This document shows, one piece after another, positions 32,414 through 44,099 of a stretch of 64,000 nucleotides of DNA. The notes under the pieces are model-generated. The model was not told the origin of the DNA and did no database searches. It worked only from the letters and a program-made list of their open reading frames with translations. The position numbers were made by a program, and so were the translations under genes. The stretch is from positions 75,924,162-75,988,161 of the forward strand of contig OZ018320.1 of the NCBI GenBank assembly GCA_963969495.1, read 5' to 3'. This DNA comes from Ceratothoa steindachneri (lineage: Eukaryota; Arthropoda; Malacostraca; Isopoda; Cymothoidae). Within the stretch, counting starts at the first letter, position 1, and every line of letters begins with the position of its first letter.

Positions 32414-35400
32414 AACCAACACTAATAAATCTAGCACACTGGAGTGAGTTGAAAGTATGTATAATAAGTAAATAAGTCGGTGATAAATTATTGCGAACGC
32501 ACTCACACCCAATCACATTCCCACTAACGCACATTATTGAAACAAATCTGACAATTTTTGGACCCGCCTAAGAATAATGTCTGGCCCCTCTCCCCCAACC
32601 CCTCTTCTTCCAAAGTTCTCGTGAATTTATGACCGTTGGGCGCCGCAGTCGCGGTTTAAATAACGATAAAGGATTAGTGAGTTTCTCCAATCGCCTTTGG
32701 CTCTATAAACGCCAAATGAATGTTCCAATAATGCATCTATCTTTCTTTTTCTCTCCTCTGTACTTTTCCTTTCTTGTAATGAGTTGCTTGTTACAAGGCT
32801 GGGGGGTGGGGGTCTCTGGACTGGCCGCGGACTTGCCAAAACTCATGAAATCTTAAGCCCCTTCCCCCACGCACACACATTGAGCCAACACAAGAGAAGA
32901 TTAAATGAAACAAAATCACGCTATTGGAGATGAAGATGAAGGATACCGATAACAAAATGACTGCGTGTCTTTTAAACGATTCTAAAGTGAAGATGGATTG
33001 GTCTTTTTTTCATCCTTGTTTCTCGCCGAACAAAGAAGTCGTCGAGCGACAGTGCCTTCATTGGCTTACTTATTTGATAACTCAGGGAAAGGGGGCATTT
33101 AGAAAAAAATAGGTTTGGGGATTGAACGGTTGGGGATAGTTAGGGTGTGGGCACACATGGTACCTTTCGCTTGTGAGCCCTACCTATTGATCCTGGGTTT
33201 TACCTACGGCGAAGCGCTAGGTCTAGGCATCGCTTTTTTTTCAAAAGCAGTAAAGTTCAATTGTACCCATTTAGAGCCATGAAATGACCCATATGACCAT
33301 GGGAGATATGGTTATTTACCCTAGAGCCCTAGAGCCCTAGAGACTTCAAATCTGCCATCGGATTTGACGCTGGGTGGCGCAATCTAGTGGCAGAATCATT
33401 ATCTAGCTATTTAAAAGGCACTTGTAAGTGATTTGAACCATAGGAAACCATCAATGCAATTACCATTTATCCTCTTATCACAAAACGCCGCAAGTCATTG
33501 GAGGGAGTTTCCCTCTTATCATTGCTTGTTTGTTCAGTACTGGGAACTACATACCCCGTCGTTTGGGCTTAGTCCTTGTTACCATCTCGGGAAGCCTACT
33601 TTCCCCACACTTTGATTTATCAATGCTGCTCAGCAATATGGAGGGAGGCCTTGCTTTGTGGCCTGACCAACATTACCTTAACGTGGCAAGTAACTCTAAA
33701 ATTAGACATTCAGTCGACTCCTTAACATCGCACATTCAACCTTAACATTAATATGTAGGACTAGGACTGTACAGGTTGATCAAACAAATGAATAAAGTCA
33801 CTGTGAAAATTGGAGCGGGGAGGGAGTTTGGGGGTAAGTACAATATAAGTTTTGAGGCTTCTCGCCTTATCCTCCAGCTGAAAATTCTCCATCCATTTCT
33901 TTTTCACTCGTAACCTTTTAGCTGCACAAAATGAAAAAAACAAAAGCACGAAAGCTTCTTAAATAGGACACCATTATCAGTGTGCGTATAATAGCAATGA
34001 TGTATGTATGCGTTATGTATAGGTACTGTTGTGTGAGTTTATAGTAGATAGATAGCTCCAGTCTGAGAAACAAAATGATTACCTTCTTATGGTAGGGCTA
34101 AACTTAAAATTTCCCGATGGGTTGCGTCGTGGTACAACCACTCTATACCATACAGTACTCCTATATTATGTGGGGGTTGACTTAATCACCTACTACAACG
34201 CGAACCGTTGAAGGACTGTTCGCAGGGATTAACGATCGACAAGGAGGTCAAACTCGAGGCGTTGGGTTCCAAATCCTTAGCAAATCAGACAGAGTGCAAA
34301 AATGGTTGGCGAGATTTACTTGAATAGGCCGAGAGTATCGTTCAAGGTTAGTTAAAGATGAAACAACAAACATATAATTTTATTTATACATATCAAAATA
34401 AGAATACTAATAGGCAAAGGGAAATGATTTAAATTGAGATAGTCTCTTGATAAGTATTATGAGGAGTGATTTTCAAATGGAATTAATTGATTAATGTAAC
34501 CAGTCTCAGAACAAAAGGGGGAACTTGACAATACTAATAATGGAGGGAGTTTCAGTCTTACGGGTCGATGACTTCAAGGGAGATCCTTCTTGCGATGAGG
34601 CTAGTGGGGAACGATCCGATGAGGCAAGGGGGGCACGCTCCGAATGATGCAGGTGGGGCACGATCTGAACCAACCTTCCGATGAAGATAGCCAAACTTAA
34701 AAGATGATGTTCGACGGGAAGTGTGGGAGTTCTCGTAATTTCACTGAAAGAGGAATCTTCTTTTCTTGAAAGGTAAACGATGGAGATTTTCTTCGGTTCA
34801 ATTAAACGAAGGGAGACTGTTGCGCAAATTCAAAGGCTAGCCGTTCATAGAAGCTACCAATTGACTTGGGTAGAATCACAGCTGAAGAAGTCTGCCGTCT
34901 GACGAACGCTCACGGGACGAGACGATAAGGACGGCCTTGAGGTGCGGGCTGGAATCTTCGAACTAAAGAAAAACCAGAGTATTTGTATGCCCGATTCTGA
35001 AGGGGAAGGGGGAGTTTGGATAGAGGAGTCACAAGTTCCAGACATCTTAATCCGGAGGCGGAGTCGATTCATTATTTAGCAGCAAGGGGAGCGGCTCTTT
35101 CACACCTCGTCACCGGAGGGGGGGGGGGGGGCTTGGAATGAGTTCGTAGAATTGGGAAATATTTTTCCAACGTGCTCAGGAGTCAAAAATTCGAGAATGT
35201 TCGAACAGGAAATGACGTCGTCCATGGCGGGATACCAATAGCACGTGGTCTCCGATATTTTTTTTTGGGGGGGAGGGGGGATCAGAGGTTCTTTTACAGG
35301 TTAAATGTAGGAAGGGAAGGTGAATTTGACATTTTGCCTGCGATTATCATTAGAAAACTCTAGGTTTCAGTTGCTGTACACCTTTTTCAAGCTATGGCGT

Positions 35401-35973
35401 AAGCTGCATATAATATAGAGGGAGTGCATATACCTTGCATGCCGTTAAGCAACACAGGTGCACCCGAGAGAGGCGGCTAATCAGGGAAGTAAAGGGCCTA
35501 TTGTTCTCTTCTCATGGATTCTCACTTAGTTAGATCTTCCTGCCACGCTGTCTCGTAAAATTATGGATATACGGTCTCTTAAACTACGGAAAATTAATAT
35601 ATCGAATCTAAGGAAATTAAATAAAATTTGGGGTGCAAATTTTTGATATAGAGCATTTTTTTCCTCAACCCCGATAGACGCCTTAAAGAAAAGCGCCCAT
35701 CAGAGAACTAGAGAGATTTAAAAAAAAACCTCGGACACGTAAGGAACCACAAAGAAAGGAGCCTGTCTAATCCTCGTTTGGACAGACTTTTCCTGTAATA
35801 AGAGAAATACGGTCTCTTAAGGTATGGGAAACAAACTCTGCTATGGCAGTTCTTCCCTCCTAATCCATGCTCTTCCCCGCCTCTTATAAAAGCATAAGAA
35901 AAGAAGGAGTCTGCAAAAGGCTAATCAATAGTCAATACGAGGTAGGTCCTGCTTCCCCCCCCCCCATCCAGTT
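32414..35973. other. No gene recognised; small repeats
   Basis: Contains a CTAGAGCCC triplication at about 33321-33345, a degenerate ~27-bp tandem repeat (GATGAGGC..GGGGCACGATC) at about 34592-34672, a G-run at 35118-35131 and another G-rich tract near 35264-35280. Open frames are short and unrecognised. Confidence 0.4.
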
Positions 35974-36860
35974 CAGTCCCACTGAGAATCCTCGTCCATA
36001 AATCTATCCAATCTATTCTTAAAACTCCGCAGGGAGGACGCTTCAATCATATGACTAGTGATCCTATTCCATTCATTTACCATTCGACCTTTAAACCGAT
36101 TTCTACCAATCTCTTTCCTGTACCTAAACTTGTCCAGCTTTAACCATCGCTACGTGTCCTATCATGTTCACTGAAAATAAGAAATTTACCTATGTCTTCC
36201 CTCTTATAACCTTTTCCTCACTTCAAGTTCTGAATCAAGTACCCCTCGGACTCTTCTCCTTTCTTATTTATGAAGATTTAGTCTTCAAAGGCTTTCACCA
36301 TAAAGGAAGCTTCTCAACTCATGAATCGTCTTAGTCATCCTTCTTTGCACTGACTCAAGCAAAGCAAGATCCATCCAATAATGTGGTAACCAAAATTGCA
36401 CCGCATAGTCAAGCTGAGGCCTGCCTAATGCCGGGTACAGTTTCAATAAAACTTAATACCCTATTAGCTATATTCCTAGCACTTAAGCACTATCTAGGAC
36501 GGAGGTCTGAATTTATCAGGACACCTAAGTCTTTTTCGCATTCTGACCTTCCTAAAACTCTCCCATTTAGTTTTTAATCATTCAGTGGATTTCACCTACT
36601 TATACTTAGTACACTACACTAGCTTATGTTAAATTGCATTTGTAATTTCTCTGCCCATTGGGATAGTATGGTCAATTCATTTTGTAATACCTTCAGCACC
36701 AGAGTCATACATACCTTATACATAATCCTACCTAACTTAGTATCATCGGCAAACCTGCTCAGGTCCCTACTTATACTTAAGTAAAGATCATTAATATAAA
36801 TCAAAAACAACAACGGCCCTAATACTAACCGTTGTGGAACTCCATTGTTAACATTTCCTC
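35974..36860 (-). pseudogene. L2/CR1-type RT C-terminal fragment
   Basis: Read on the minus strand: VLGPLLFLIYINDL and [12 protein letters not shown] (36820-36720, RT catalytic box FADD), then QNELTILSQWAEKLQMQFN (to 36610). After a degraded stretch follows LDKFRYRKEIGRNRFKGRMV (36140-36075) and a tail ending RLDRFMDEDSQWD with a TGA at 35974. The FADDTKL box and RxxRFKGR..W tail are typical of L2/CR1-type ORF2. Several frame changes lie between. Everything upstream of the RT fingers is missing, a normal 5' truncation. Confidence 0.85.
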
Positions 36861-36989
36861 AGCCTGGCCTTTTGACTTCTCTTCCCAGAAAGTGTGATCG
36901 CATTCGCTCCAAATATTGTTGCCCACCCTCCTACCCCAAACTCTTCTCACCTTTTATCTTTCTCTCCAGCCTCTGCGGATGTAGTGTGT

Positions 36990-37480
36990 GATACGTGATT
37001 CATTACTTTTCCCATAAGCCTCGCTCATTCAAAGTTGCAACTCCTTTTAATCTCTACCTTCCACGCCATTCTATCTCCTACACTACTATTTTCATAATTT
37101 CAAATCCTTTTCAGAAAGATTCGTCTCTTTCTTACAACGAAGCTTTAAAAATTATAGTCACAAAATCAAGCCTTGACCCCCAAGAACCCTCAACTAACTA
37201 ACGCTCTATTTACAAGCTTCTCTTTCTTTGTAAGATTCTGGATGTACTTATGGCTTCCCATATCTGCAGCCGCCTGAGTTTGTCTAGATGCATTTCACCA
37301 ACCTACGTTTAAATCTGGTATAGATGGGGGATGTGCCTCCATTACAGTACTCCTTGACCTCTCCCTTGCTTCGGACACTCAAATACACCCTCCTGATTCG
37401 CCCTCACAATTGTGTGACGATCTCTTAGCAGCGTTTGATTGATCGTAGGCCTTACTCACCTTCCGATCTTCCAATGATGG
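36990..37480 (+). pseudogene. L2-like RT fragment, plus strand
   Basis: SLDPQEPSTN then, after a stop, RSIYKLLFLCKILDVLMASHICSRLS matches the SNYRPISNLPFLSKILE region of L2-like RTs, and further on SITVLLDLSLASDT resembles the LLDLSAAFDT catalytic-aspartate block. Frame changes are frequent. Same family type as 5380-8130. Confidence 0.6.
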
Positions 37481-37534
37481 CATTTCCTTCTACCCGGATC
37501 CTCTCTTAGGCTTCTTCGCTCCTTCGCTCGCCTT

Positions 37535-37862
37535 GGCAATTCTATCAATCGACAGAGAATGTAAAAAAAAAAACCATAAGGGTTTGAAATTTCGTTAGAA
37601 TAGGCCGAATAGTTATGATATTATTGCCAAAACAAAATAATTCCCAGGCTAACCTTGGGGAAACTGGCAATTATATCATTCGAAAGAGAATGTAAAACAC
37701 CATAAAAGTTTCAAATTTCGTTAGAATCAGCTGAATAGTTATGATGTTATTGCCAAATAATTCCACAGCTAACCTTGGGAGCACTTTGGCAATTATATCA
37801 TTAGAAAGAGAATGTAAAACAACATAAGGGTTTCAAATTTTGTTAGATACATCGAATAATCA
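37535..37862 (-). repeat. Three ~127-bp monomers of the fold-back family
   Basis: Three tandem monomers in reverse orientation (TTGCCAAAACAAAATAATTCC, GAAAGAGAATGTAAAACA). Neither the inner block nor the outer end of the arm is present. Confidence 0.85.
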
Positions 37863-38829
37863 GCAACGAGGTGCTCCAAAAGTTTTCTCTCCCTGAGAAA
37901 ATAGAGGGAAAGGGGTGACGCCCCCTTGTCGCGGGAAGAGAGCTTGTGCGTACCCTTGACCTTTCGAGCTATGTCGGCTGGGGTACCTCTCTTCTAGGTG
38001 CCCCTGGTGGTAGGGCTTCCCTTGTCGATTTGGTCGGAAACGAGGTTCCAGACTAAGTGCGTCATTCTTCATTCTTTTTTGTACTCTATCCTTCTCTTTT
38101 TTCACTTTTATCCTATCTCTTCCACTTACTATACAACCCCCCCCCCAAAAAAAAAACTACTATTATCATGTCACTCTTACCCTTCTTTCCATCTTTCTGC
38201 ATATAAGGACCTGGCAGCTACCTCATGCTTCAGAAGAGAGGCTTTGGAACCTCTATAAACAACGCCAATCGACGCTCACTGGCTGCGAGAGACTAGGACT
38301 AGAGTTGTCCTAGGCGTTGGGGCACGATGAATGGGATGAGGGTATTGCCCCGTTAACCCCTTCCCTGGCGCGTAATTATTGACCATTCCCAGTGACCGTT
38401 GACGGGTGCCTCTGGTAGCATCGGTTCGAGGTGACGGCCCTTTGTTCCCAGGTTGGTTGCCAGGCCAATAAAAAGCCTTGGGTCGAGTGTCTCTTGGTGT
38501 GGCGTGATATCCATTGAACGCTGCTCCGAGATTTTGGCCGTCGTGAAGGGAACTACTAGGAGTTTAGTACGGGGCGTGCTCTGTTGTTCACCTGGTGAGA
38601 AATCGATGGCCCCTTCGGGGACAGTCAGTGCTGCTTGGTTGGGAGCCACGGCACGCCGAGGTTTGACGACTCGGTCGGACGAACAGCAGCACATGGAGCG
38701 TGCCTTCTGAAAGATGCGAAACGTCTCCGATGGATAGGCGGGAGCGACTCACGCAGGAAGAACTCACCAACCCCCTCTTTTTTATCATTGATTGGTCACG
38801 AGTTTTCAGAGAGAGAGAAAGCGCTCAAA

Positions 38830-39962
38830 ATGACCCGTTCGTCTAAAACACAACTGTGCAACATGCCAGTTAGAAAAATGGTGCGTTGACTTTCCGGGGG
38901 GCTGCTACTCAAAATGCAGCCCGGAAAGTATCTGCACTACCTGTATATTGACGCGAGAGGTGAAGAAAAGACCTCTATAGAGCCTCAGAGGAGAGAGCTA
39001 AAATCCTTGAAAGAAAGTTGGAGCAACTCGAAGCCCTTAATGCAGCTCAGATTCGATGCCTAGAAGAGGCGCCACCCACTGACGCTTCGGAATCCCCTGG
39101 TACCCAAGCGAAGATTCCGGCATCATCTGAGGATAAGCTAGCTGAGGCGAGAGAAAAAAAGAAAAAGAATAAAGTTGAAATAAAAGAAGAAGAACCAAAA
39201 TTAGAAGAAAAACAGATAAACAAGAAGAAAAAGAAGGATAAAAATGTGGAGGGTAAAGAGGAAAAGGGAAGGCCTCTTCCACAAGGGAAGACCCCGTCTT
39301 CAGAGACCAAGTGTCCGAAGGTCACCCTCATTGGTAACTCGCAAGCACGGGATCTGCAGCCGCTGCTAGCGGCCCGCCTTCGCACTAGCGTGAAGGTAAG
39401 CTGCCTGCCAGGACGGGGTAACTACAACATCAGAGTAGCGGCAGAGAAAACTCAGATTTCTGAGAATTCAGTTTTTGCTCTGATGGTGAGTGGCAACGAC
39501 CTCTACCTCAGAGGGGGTAAGGTTGGCCTCAGTGGTAAGACCATCCAAACGGTGATGGGAGCCGTGGATGACATAAGGCTTAAAACCCGCAAACGTGTCG
39601 TGGTTGGGATGCTTCCGAGAAGAGGTCCATCCCGAACCGCTCACGAGAGAAACATCGCAGTGAACAGAAGGATGGCGGATCTCTGCACGGCAGAAGGAGT
39701 CTTCTTCGTGGACCCCTATCGTACCTTTATCGGTAGAAACGACCTCTACCAAAGGGACGGGGTACATCTCTCCTTTAAAGAGAAGGCCTTTCTCGCCAAC
39801 CTAATTCAAGATGTCGTGGAACGCACCCAAAGGAGCGTTCGAAACAGAGTGAAAGCGGACGTCCGCCAGCACGCCCGTGTCACTCCAGAAACGACCTTCT
39901 CGGAAGTCGTCAAAAAGGGTGTGACCAAGAACACAGAGAAGCCGGGAAACGGAAGAGCGTAG
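38830..39962 (+). CDS. CR1-like ORF1: Cys-rich, coiled-coil, SGNH esterase
   Basis: The esterase frame is open to the TAG at 39960. SGNH blocks are all visible: GNSQARDL (block I with the nucleophile Ser; Asn replaces the usual Asp), PGRGNYNI (block II Gly), MVSGNDLYL (block III GxND), and DGVHLS (block V DxxH). Upstream in the same frame is a coiled-coil-like AKILERKLEQLEALN and a Lys/Glu-rich linker. Further up, in two other frames, a start MTRSSKTQLC (38830) leads to a Cys-rich segment with CATC, CYSKC and CTTC pairs (38850-38930), probably zinc-binding. Two frame changes (about 38850 and 38970) split the N-terminus. Such ORF1 proteins bind RNA and form the RNP; the role of the esterase is unsettled. 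The segment 39018-39962 alone is intact (314 codons). Confidence 0.85.
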
Positions 39963-39974
39963 GGAGTCCTACAC

Positions 39975-42749
39975 TAGGGGACTCCCTCAAAGTTCTTCTG
40001 TTTAATGCGAGGTCAATCAGGAATAAGTTTCTTGAGCTCCGTGGCCTCGTAGCAACAAAGGAACCTGAGATGGTGGCCATAACGGAGTCGTGGATAAAAA
40101 CCTCAAGCCGAGATTTTGAAGGTGAATTCACGATTCCCGGTTATCAGCTCTTCCTGAAAGATAGGCCAGACAGAGAGGGTAGCGTCGTGGGGTTGTATGT
40201 CAAGGATACTCTCAACTCGACGGATTGCAACATCGTATCCGACCATGAACTACTAGGTTTTGACCTAGAGATAGGTCCTGCCAAATACAGGACCTTGGTG
40301 TTGTATAGACCTTCTGCCCAACTCGTTGAAAAGGACAGAGATTCCATACCAGCTACTAGGAGAACTTGTTGAAGACAGAGTGTGTATCGTCATGGGTGAT
40401 TTTCAACACCCATGGGTGATTTAAAGTTGACTGGGAAACCAGAGAACCCTGTGGCGAGAACGCACTACTCCTGGAGTTCGCGAACAACGAGTTCATGACT
40501 CAATGGGTGAGAGAACCAATGAGAGGAGGCAATATTCTTCACTTGGTTTTCACCTCTGAGGATGACATCGTTGAGGACCTCTCTATTGGCGAAGAGCTCG
40601 GTGGCAGTGACCACCGACTAATTAGATTTGCAGTCAAAGTCCCGAAGGCAGGGCCTGCAACTAGTAAATCGAGGAAACTCGATTTGAAAAGAGCAGACTT
40701 TGCAGGTCTTCGTTCTGGACTGACTGACGCGAGACTAGAAGTGTGCGATGCTGTTGAAGACTCGTGGAATAGTTTCAAAACCACATTCATGAGTCTTTAA
40801 TCGCGTTTCATCCCTCTGAAATGTCCCCGTCGGTCTTCTGTTCAACCAAAGTGGTTTAATCGAGAAATCGGCCAACTGCTTAGGGAGAAGAGAACTGTGT
40901 ACCGGCAATCGAAGATCTCGGGTGACTTTGATGAATACCGGAGGCTAGCCAGGAGAGTGAAGTCCAGCATAAGGGCGGCTAAGCGGTCTGGGGAACTCCG
41001 AGTTGCGAGACTCTGTAAAGAAATCCAAAGGAGTTTTTTGGATATGTAAACAGCCGTAAACCAATCCGTCGAACGATTGGCCCTTTGAGAAATGAGGAGG
41101 GGCCATTAAAGCACTTAGATGCAGAAAATGCTAACCTCCTCAACGACTACTTCTCTTCAGTGTTTACTGAAGAGTGTGGTCCAATCACCCAGCTAATGGA
41201 TTCCTACTCGAGGGAAAAGCTGGGAGATATGGACTTCACCGAAGGGGAAATAAAAAAGATCACTGACCTAATGACGAATAAGTAACCTGGCCCGGACGGG
41301 TTTCTACCTAAAGTGTTGAAACAAGTGCGCGATCAAGTGTCACGACACCTGAGCGCAATCTTCAACATGTCAATCCGGACCGAATGCGTTTCTAGAGACT
41401 GGCGTGAAGCGGAGGTGACTCCTATCTTCAAGAAAGGAGACCGTAGCCAACCGTCAAACTACCGACCTATCAGTCTGACTTTGATAGTCAGTAAACTCAT
41501 GGAAAGCATGATGGTGGACAAAATGACGTCGTATTTAGAGTCAAACCTGCTACTGAGGAGTTTCCAGCACGGCTTCCGAAGGCAACGGTCATGCCTGACG
41601 AACCTTGTGGAATTCTTCTACTTCTTCTTCAGTGAGCACGATCGCGACAAGGCAGTGGATGTGGTCTACTTAGACTTTCAGAAAGCCTTTGATAAGGTAC
41701 CACACCGCCGCCTTCTCCGGAAAGTGCGAGTGCTGGGCATAGACGGAAAAGTAGCCGGCTGGATCGAGAACTGGCTAAGTGGCAGACAGTAACGGGTGGT
41801 GGTGAATGGACAGGCTTCTGAGTGGGTGCCCGTTACTAGCGGGGTGCCTCAAGGTTCTGTCTTGGGACCACTACTATTCATCATCTACGTCAATGACATG
41901 GAGGGTGACATGGTTGCCAAGATTTCTAAATTTGCCGACGATACCAAGCTTGGTATGAACGTTGCAAATGATGGAAATACTGCCCGCCTGCAGGAAGATC
42001 TTGGGAAGATTGTGGAGTAGTCGGAAACCTGGCAAATGCCTCTAAACGTGATCAAATGCAAAGTGATGCATATCGGCCACAGAAACCCCCAATCTCAGTA
42101 TATCCTTAAGGGCACTGCTATTGAATCCACCGACACTGAGAAGGACTTGGGTGTAACAATCACTAGTGACCTTAAGTTCTCGAAACAGTGCATTGAGGCG
42201 GAGAAAAAGGCCCAAAGGATGTTAGGCTATATTAAGCGCCAGTTTGGATATCAGAACCAGGAGATTGTACTGTGCTTGTACAACTCACTTGTCCGACCGC
42301 ACCTGGAGTATGCCGTACAATTTTGGAGTTCTTCCTTGCGAAAGGACATCGCGAGATTGGAACGCGCACAAGCCAGGGCAACCAAGCTGATTCCCTCTAT
42401 CCGACATAAAAGTTATGAGGATAGACTAAGGGAATTAGATCTGTTCTCGCTGGAAACCCGTAGACAGCGTGGTCAGCTCATCGAAGTTTTCAAAATACTT
42501 TGAGGGTTCGACAATGTTGACTACCGGGATATTTTCACACTGAGTGAGAACAGAACGCGCAATCACGGCTTCAAACTTGAACTGAAGCGTTACAACCGCA
42601 ATCTGTGTGGAAATTTTTTCACCTACAGTATCTGCGGTAAGTGGAACGCACTTCCAGTGGAAGTTGTCAACAGTGAATCTGTTGACCAGTTCAAGTCAAG
42701 ACTAGACAAAGTCTTGAAAAGTGGCCGTTTAGGGACGCAAAACAATTGA
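39975..42749 (+). pseudogene. CR1/L2-like ORF2: endonuclease and reverse transcriptase
   Basis: Endonuclease: KVLLFNARSIRNKFLEL (about 39990), MVAITESWI (40070), VMGDF (about 40390), GGSDHRLI (40602). RT: FKKGDRSQPSNYRPISLT (41428), FQHGFRRQRS (41562), VVYLDFQKAFDKVPHRR (41662), [20 protein letters not shown] (41838), KFADDTKLG (41929), KDLGVTI (42142). C-terminal tail to TGA at 42747. Damage: frame changes near 40365-40430 and at a T-run near 41030; in-frame stops at 40798, 41283, 41790, 42018 and 42501. Function in the family: nicks target DNA and primes reverse transcription at the nick. Catalytic FADD is intact, so the decay is recent and modest. Confidence 0.92.
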
Positions 42750-43109
42750 GCAGCCATGTACCCGCTCGATTGCTAGTCCAAAGGTACCCTCCTTGAATGG
42801 ACCGTAAGGTCTCCTAGGGTACCTTCTTTCCTTGTTGTTACTCCTTATTGTTAAGGAGTTAAATTTCTCTATCTATGTACAGTAGACAAAGAAGGTTAAG
42901 CACTTAACCAACCTTTCTATCGTAAACAAAACTCACTAAAGATCACTTTTTGCCTTTGTCTCAACAGACCTTTGGCCCAGCCTGTATTTATAGATATATT
43001 TATTTCGTATTACGCTCTTAAGAAATTTGATAATAATAACCTTAAAAGAGAGCAACTCTGCCATTCGCTACTTTTCACTCCTACCATCGTACTAGGATCA
43101 GTTGCTTGA

Positions 43110-43480
43110 GCTGCTTTCAGCTAAGTACCCAGTAAATACTATTGTTGCATTAGTTAGGTTCTGGTCGGGTCACCATGTGGCTACGGATAAGTACCTAGCG
43201 GATGGGTAAGTACTTGGCCAGTACTGGGTATAGACCGATGTGTACACCAAAGTACTGGGTAAATACCAGGTAGGTACCGGGCGCCCCATCTAATTACCCA
43301 GTGAGTAACAGTTATGTTCAAGACTGGGAACCGAAAATTACCAGTTAGGTAGTCGGTAAGTACCCGGCTGGTGGTAACACAGGGTAGCCAGTAGTTTTGG
43401 AGAGAGAATCGTCACAAGTGGATATCGGGCTGGAGTACTGGGTGAGTACCTGGCGGTACTAGAAAGTACCTAGTAAAAAG
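43110..43480. repeat. Degenerate GTAC-rich repeat
   Basis: Many imperfect, irregularly spaced copies of motifs such as AGTACTGGGTAAGTACC and its relatives (TACCCAGT, GGTACCGGG) in both orientations. No fixed period, so an old decayed satellite is likely. Confidence 0.6.
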
Positions 43481-43765
43481 CGCCGCCTGTATGCAACAGA
43501 CGGGACCCAGGGAGGGTACTGTAACTACTGGTATATACTTAATAGTTTAGGTGGGGGGGGGAGGTATGCAATAAGCATGGCACGGAATCGAGTGGAAAAT
43601 CTCAGTTCTCATTTTATTTCCACATATTTAAAAAAAAAAAAATTGCCATCCTCTATTACCATTCTTCTACTACTCACAATAAGTAAAAAACGATCCCCTC
43701 TGGTACTGGTCATCCAATTTAACTAGTAAAAATAATTACAATTTATAGAGCACAAATTCGAAAAT

Positions 43766-43874
43766 GTTAAATGAAGAATTTAAATTCAGAAATAAAGATT
43801 TCAAATTCAGAAATAAAGAATTTAAATTGAAATGAAGAATTTAAATTCACAAATGAAGAATTAAAATTCATAAA
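43766..43874. repeat. 21-bp minisatellite, left part
   Basis: Copies of AAATTCAGAAATGAAGAATT and variants. The array is interrupted at 43875 by the hAT and continues at 55176. Confidence 0.88.
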
Positions 43875-44099
43875 TAGAGATGTGCCGACTACTCGGCATC
43901 GGCACCGGCATCGGCTAGAATCGGCATCGGCATCGGCAAAATTTTGCCGATTCTTCGTCAAAATTTTAGCTTTTTATACAGTTTTGGTGGCTGAATTGGG
44001 CCAGACAATATACTCTGTGTTAATAGTTGCTACAGCTTTATTAAGTAATACCTTCATTGTTTAATTCTGGTCAGATTATAGTATATGCTTTCAGGGATG

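Larger units (their letters stand above)
38300..42905 (+). mobile_element. CR1/L2-like non-LTR retrotransposon, near full length
   Basis: Two coding regions on the plus strand: ORF1 (Cys-rich N-terminus, coiled coil, SGNH esterase) and ORF2 (endonuclease plus RT, no RNase H). A GC-richer leader precedes ORF1, and about 150 bases of 3' UTR follow ORF2. Esterase-bearing ORF1 is an established hallmark of CR1-like elements. The 5' boundary is uncertain and no clear target duplication was seen, as is usual for this group. ORF2 has stops and frame changes, so the copy is not autonomous. Confidence 0.8.

Noticed and set aside
33321..33345. CTAGAGCCC triplication as telomere-like repeat
   Set aside because: Only three units and the unit is not a known telomere repeat; reported merely as a small tandem repeat.
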